NCBI GenBank assembly: GCA_040437565.1
Contig: JBDOQK010000017.1
Coordinates: 372,001 to 436,000 of the forward strand
DNA: 64,000 nucleotides
Source of the DNA: Albugo candida
Taxonomy: Eukaryota; Oomycota; Peronosporomycetes; Albuginales
Direction: 5' to 3'
Of the stretch, positions 59,833 through 64,000 are shown piece after piece. The notes under the pieces were generated by a model. That model did not search any database, was not told the DNA's origin, and saw nothing but the letters and a program-made list of their open reading frames with translations. Position numbers and translations under genes: made by a program. Positions within the stretch are counted from its first letter, which is position 1; every line of letters starts with the position of its first letter.

Positions 59833-61383
59833 TCATACACGTGCCGCTGGAGTTTCGAAATTTGAGAATTTAGGCGAGCCGTCCATCGCCTTTGTGATTG
59901 GTCTTTTTCCATCGAATACTTCCTCAATATCTTCCAATAACAATCCTTTCGTCTCTGGGCAGTAAACCCAAACAAAAAAGAAAGAGAAAATGGTGAATGC
60001 CATAAACAGATAAAAGACGCCATTTACATTGAGCAGCGGAAATAATTTCGCCACCCATATCATCATCGTCCCAATAATCCAATTGGTCATCGTCGATACC
60101 GACACCGCTTTGGATCGGACGCTAACTGGGAAAATCTCGGCGGCGTAAATCCACGGTACTGGTCCCCAAGCGATAGCGAAACTGAAGACGTAGACACAGG
60201 TGAAGAACATCATTGCGATACCGGCTCCTTTAGAACATCCAGCATCTTCAGTATTTCCGTCACATCCAACCGTAAAGATGGTGGCGAGAACTGCGTGTCC
60301 AATGGTCATTCCGACCGCACCCCAAAGCAAAAGGAATCGACGACCAAATGCATCGACCAAATATAATGCAGGAATGGTGGTCACACAATTCACAATTGTC
60401 AATAATAAAAGTGAGAAGAGACCATCCCCTGAAATATCTTGAAAGATTTGGCCTCCATATGTAAATACCGGATTTACACCACTTGCTTGTTGCAGGAACT
60501 GGAGCGACATTGCGATAAGCAAACGTTTACGAATGCTTTTATCGACCCAAATATCATTCCAACTTCCTCCACTTCCTTCATGTTCGATTTGTAGACCAAT
60601 TGCATTCAATTCCACATCAACATGCTCAGTCTTTCTCAACCGTTGAAGGACATCACGAGATTTCTCTTTTCCTTTAGTCTGATATGTCCAACGTGGACTC
60701 TCGGGGATGCAAAAGATTCCACCCATCACGATCACAGGAAATGGTAACGCTGCCAACATACTGTATCGCCATCCGTTATCGTTACCGTCGATTGTATAGT
60801 TGAAAATGTTGGCGAGTAGGAGACCGATTGTGACCGTCATTTGCATAAACCCGGAGAGTAACCCACGTAGCTCCTTGGGAGCACATTCAGCGGCGAAAAT
60901 CGGTAACGCGAAAGAGGAGTTACCGACACCGATACCGGCGAAAAACCGACCAGCGAGTACTACACCATGCGACATGTCTGGAGTTAGTGCGACCCATAGA
61001 GTACCGATACAAAAGAGTAGGCCGGATGTGAAGATTGAGATCCGACGACCGTACTTATTGGAAATGTAACCAGCAAGACCAGCACCGAGGATACAGCCCA
61101 TATAATAGGTTGCACTAAACATCGTAGTGAATGTGCTCCAATTACTGGGCTGTGTTTTGGTTGTAGAAGTACACTGTTCGTAGGTATTGCCACCGTAACC
61201 AACACAGTAATCGAATACAAAGTTGTCCATAACCAGGACACCTCCGGTTACACCTTGATCATAACCGAAAAAGATTCCTCCAAGTGAGGAAAACAGACAG
61301 ACAATGATCGCGTATGTTCGCGTTCCTTCAGTGCGACCATAATCACCTTGTTCTTGCAGAGGAATAGAAACTCCGCCAGCCAT
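59833..61383 (-). CDS. MFS sugar porter (hexose transporter type)
   Basis: A single exon of 516 residues with 12 predicted membrane segments. Sugar-porter signatures are present in order: FGYDQGVTGGVL in TM1, NKYGRRISI after TM2, the PESPRW motif before the central loop, QFLQQASGVNPVFTYG in TM7, a second DAFGRRF loop, GPVPWIYAAEIFP in TM10 and the PETKG motif after TM12. It would carry hexoses across the plasma membrane, probably by proton symport; the specificity cannot be read from sequence. ATG 61383 is the first codon of a typical short cytosolic N-terminus. Confidence 0.93.
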   Translation of the reverse strand: MAGGVSIPLQEQGDYGRTEGTRTYAIIVCLFSSLGGIFFGYDQGVTGGVLVMDNFVFDYCVGYGGNTYEQCTSTTKTQPSNWSTFTTMFSATYYMGCILGAGLAGYISNKYGRRISIFTSGLLFCIGTLWVALTPDMSHGVVLAGRFFAGIGVGNSSFALPIFAAECAPKELRGLLSGFMQMTVTIGLLLANIFNYTIDGNDNGWRYSMLAALPFPVIVMGGIFCIPESPRWTYQTKGKEKSRDVLQRLRKTEHVDVELNAIGLQIEHEGSGGSWNDIWVDKSIRKRLLIAMSLQFLQQASGVNPVFTYGGQIFQDISGDGLFSLLLLTIVNCVTTIPALYLVDAFGRRFLLLWGAVGMTIGHAVLATIFTVGCDGNTEDAGCSKGAGIAMMFFTCVYVFSFAIAWGPVPWIYAAEIFPVSVRSKAVSVSTMTNWIIGTMMIWVAKLFPLLNVNGVFYLFMAFTIFSFFFVWVYCPETKGLLLEDIEEVFDGKRPITKAMDGSPKFSNFETPAARV

Positions 61384-62331
61384 ACTGGATTGAACTGTTG
61401 GCTAATGTAGTTGAGGGAAGATGATAGATTTGAAAGTGAGAGTGGCTGTGATCTAGAAAAGTTATTGCCCACATAGGGTTACGTATTCCATCTGTTAACA
61501 TGTCACTTTCTGTGAGATATGGTATTCTCACAAAAGTGGATAATAGATTTACTGAAAGTGTACTATAGATGACTGGGTAATGTAATATCCGGTTGAAACC
61601 GCATGTTTGCTTTTCTATAACACTGACTGTAACGTACCATCTTCAAGTTCAAGTTGCCTTTACAAACATTGTACGTTATCAGTAGAGAGAATATGGGGTG
61701 CACGCTTCTGCGCAGAGAAAAGAGTGAGGTTTCTACACGCGAGAAGAAGAGAATAGTGAGGTGTATATGTTCTGCAGAGAGTATTTGGTGTGCGTGCTGA
61801 ATAAAATCCATTTTGCACTTATATGTGTATGCATAGAGGAGTGATGTGCTTCGCGATCCAAAGGAAAGAGAGGAATCAGTGGTGTGGTTACATTACACTC
61901 GTGTTACAATCCATCGGGTCAGATTCAGAATCAGATGGTTTTTACAAATCGTGCAATAAAATTACTGCTACTGCGCGACAAACACTAAGAAAACGTTCCC
62001 AGCTCGCGAGTACGATACACCGAGAGTCTTTTATGACCAAATACCACACGTTGATGGAAGATAAACAACTACACTCAGCATATTAGTTTGTGCAGTGAAA
62101 AGGGAACATGCAAACAAACTCGATCAGTGCTGTAAATAACGTATCCAGTTGGTCGCAAGTCAAGTGACATTCTTGTATTTTGATAAAGACCTTCCACATA
62201 CAAATACCAAGATAAACGCCTGCAATACTAACACGATCACAGTGTAACCTTGTTACCGAATCATTCAAATCGTATAATAAACTCTTCAATTCTTTTGCTT
62301 GAGAGAGACCAGCGCCAATAACAAGAAGCTA
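61384..62331. other. Spacer between transporter and FIBP genes; no certain gene
   Basis: Short plus-strand frames at 61690-62086 might form a small spliced gene, but no splice combination gave a convincing product. The minus strand near 62083-62290 contains helical-looking coding sequence (CDQLDTLFTALIEF) that could be the last exon of the FIBP homologue. Confidence 0.4.
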
Positions 62332-62739
62332 TCACAATGTGTTATAATGTGCATCTGATTCCCAAAACGTACATACACCATGGACGATCAAATCGATTCT
62401 GTCGGATACACTGGCAAGCTGTTGTTGAGCGAACGTTGGCCGTATTTGTTCCATAATACTTCGATAGAAACTTGATAAACTCCCANNNNNNNNNNNNNNN
62501 NNNNNNNNNNNNNNNNNNNNNNNNNNNNNNNNNNNNNNNNNNNNNNNNNNNNNNNNNNNNNNNNNNNNNNNNNNNNNNNNNNNNNTCACAATGTGTTATA
62601 ATGTGCATCTGATTCCCAAAACGTACATACACCATGGACGATCAAATCGATTCTGTCGGATACACTGGCAAGCTGTTGTTGAGCGAACGTTGGCCGTATT
62701 TGTTCCATAATACTTCGATAGAAACTTGATAAACTCCCA
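62332..62739. repeat. Assembly false duplication around N gap 62486-62585
   Basis: Bases 62332-62485 recur as 62586-62739 (154 bp), both arms abutting the N run, inside the FIBP homologue. Confidence 0.9.
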
Positions 62740-63676
62740 TCGTCGTTTATCAAATGAGCCTTTAGGTCGCGTAATGGACTGCTTAGATGCGGATCCAAGT
62801 CCAATCCCGCACTTAACCGCACACTCACTGGCTTCATCTCGTTCCGGAGGATATCAAGTGGCGGCCAGATGCCATCTTTACGTAACGCCACACTAACCGG
62901 CTCCAATTCGTTTGCTTGCGGCACCCAATGACACATTATAATCGCCGCAAAGAAGAGCAAATCTGTCCACGTGAGAATGCCGACAGTCTGCTGACGTGGG
63001 TGGATCTCCATGCGCGCATGTAGGAGGAAAAGAACACAAACGTATTCGCACGCTAATCGTTCAGAAATCCCAAACATATCTCGTATCATTCTGCATGATA
63101 TTCCCTACCAAAGTGGTTACAGAGGAATTATCAATTGGTGTGTCATACTTGAAAATTACGGTCTTCTATTGCGCTGTAAATGCGTCGAAGATTCTCCAAT
63201 TGGCGACGACAACTACAATCATATCATTTTATCCAATAATTGAGATCGTAAAATGAATGTCACCTTTTCAACGATTCATTCGAGTAGTCGCTTATTTCGT
63301 CCAAATCTTTCTGAATTTTTGTATTGTGTTGATTGCCCAAAAACCACCGTGCGACTTGTCCATTCAACGAATAATAACGCTCGATCATATACTGTTGTTT
63401 GATAGGTGGAATTTGGAACAGTAGCTGAGTTTTTAAGAGATTCGGATGCATCAAATAGTGTTCGAGCTTATCATATAACCGATAATGATCAACCAAATCG
63501 TGATAGAGAAGGTTTCTATCAAAAGCATCGACAGCAACGGGAAGACGTGATTCTTTGCAGAGGGAGGTATGTGTATCGTTGACGTTTAAACCATCCAACC
63601 AAAGATCAAATATCGTTTCGTCGATATCAATGGGATCCGTAAGAAATGCGCCAAATACTTGACGCATTTGACACAT
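62586..63676 (-). CDS. FIBP homologue (acidic FGF intracellular-binding protein family)
   Basis: Exon 1 from ATG 63676 encodes the family N-terminus IDETIFDLWLDGLNVND, VDHYRLYDKLEHYL, LLFQIPPIKQQYMIERYYS and KDLDEISDYSNESLKR. A 51-nt intron (63213-63263) leads to a short exon, CRRQLENLRRIYSAIEDRNFQ. A 44-nt intron (63105-63148, GTATGA donor) leads to GISCRMIRDMFGISERLACEYVCVLF, matching the family block after RRQFDNFKR. The reading frame ends at DAHYNTL, about 40 residues before the expected family end, so a further exon toward 62083 is likely. FIBP is a conserved intracellular protein of unclear biochemical role, so no function is assigned. A duplicate arm covers the 3' part. Confidence 0.82.
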
Positions 63677-63712
63677 CAATGTACGTCAAACAAGGATGTG
63701 GCATAAATAACG

Positions 63713-63967
63713 TTACCCGTTAAGAAACATAACCGTTCTATTTACCACTGACATTGGAGCATGAAGAGATGGATAATAATCGATCGTTTGACGTGGGAGA
63801 AGAGCGAGTTGCTTCACAGGAAGCCTATGCTTTTCTGAAAGGCGCCATTTCCGTTCGCGAGGAAGGGGACGATCACGTGCAATGATGGAATTTGACGCAT
63901 TTTGATGTGAGTTTAGTGTGCCAAAAGTATGTTGGTGGAGGCTTACTGTTAGGCTGGTGTGTTTCAT
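63713..63967 (-). CDS. Short basic open frame, possibly the first exon of an unknown gene
   Basis: An 84-codon frame from ATG 63967, rich in basic and hydroxylated residues with few acids (MKHTSLTVSLHQHTFG), which could be a mitochondrial targeting sequence. It ends at LNG followed by GTAACG, a possible splice donor, but the next gene (FIBP) begins 37 bp downstream. No family is recognised, so it may be a complete small gene or a chance frame. Confidence 0.3.
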   Translation of the reverse strand: MKHTSLTVSLHQHTFGTLNSHQNASNSIIARDRPLPRERKWRLSEKHRLPVKQLALLPRQTIDYYPSLHAPMSVVNRTVMFLNG

Positions 63968-64000
63968 AACCCTCGGAATGCAATAGTGTTTTGATAGAAA

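Noticed and set aside
61691-62086. Small spliced gene starting MGCTLLRREKSEV, possibly CHMP6-like
   Set aside because: The proposed introns do not keep a consistent frame, and the downstream frame does not continue the family.

Overview
The window looks like nuclear DNA of an oomycete, most consistent with the white-rust genus Albugo. The basis is tiny introns (about 32-80 nt, often with GTACGT-type donors), extremely close-packed housekeeping genes, and a decayed family of secreted cysteine-rich genes carrying a CHxC motif after a signal peptide, a motif described for Albugo effectors. The genus is an inference; I ran no database search.

Assembly quality matters here. There are 13 runs of exactly 100 N. 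Eleven of them are bracketed by direct repeats that touch the N run (147 bp to 1.8 kb, essentially identical). These are best explained as unmerged overlapping contig ends, not biology. They falsely double parts of the ASPM-like, GAR1, MBF1, PH-domain, TMEM14, CSL4 and FIBP genes and of several accessory regions. Collapsing each pair and dropping the N run gives the probable true locus. Only the gaps at 27018-27117 and 53869-53968 lack flanking overlap and may hide real missing sequence.

The left part, about 1-44.7 kb, is repeat-rich and accessory. It holds two minus-strand copies of one intron-bearing DDE-type DNA transposon (1-1891 and 25873-27017) and an old, broken Ty1/copia element (about 5882-11560) inserted in a duplicated spacer. 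It also holds five copies (A-E) of the secreted cysteine-rich family, a probable solo LTR (24286-24655) and a decayed copy of an ASPM-like spindle gene (16.6-21.0 kb). The intact ASPM-like gene (38604-44728) closes this part. The recurring order spacer, CHxC-like gene, downstream segment, ASPM-like gene shows a segmental duplication array in which most units have decayed. About 28.4-34.1 kb holds nothing I can identify.

The right part, about 44.7-64 kb, is compact and conserved. It contains TCTP (translation and growth control), GAR1 (H/ACA snoRNP), SmG (spliceosome), MBF1 (transcription coactivator), a PH-domain protein, a TMEM14 membrane protein, Pol III subunit RPC7, CHMP1 and CHMP4 (ESCRT-III), a purine nucleoside phosphorylase cut by a gap, a WDR44-like WD40 protein, exosome CSL4, a membrane-anchored glycosyltransferase, a hexose-type MFS transporter and an FIBP homologue. 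Most neighbours are arranged divergently (75-300 bp between starts) or convergently (50-100 bp between ends). The genes are functionally unrelated, apart from the pair of ESCRT-III genes.
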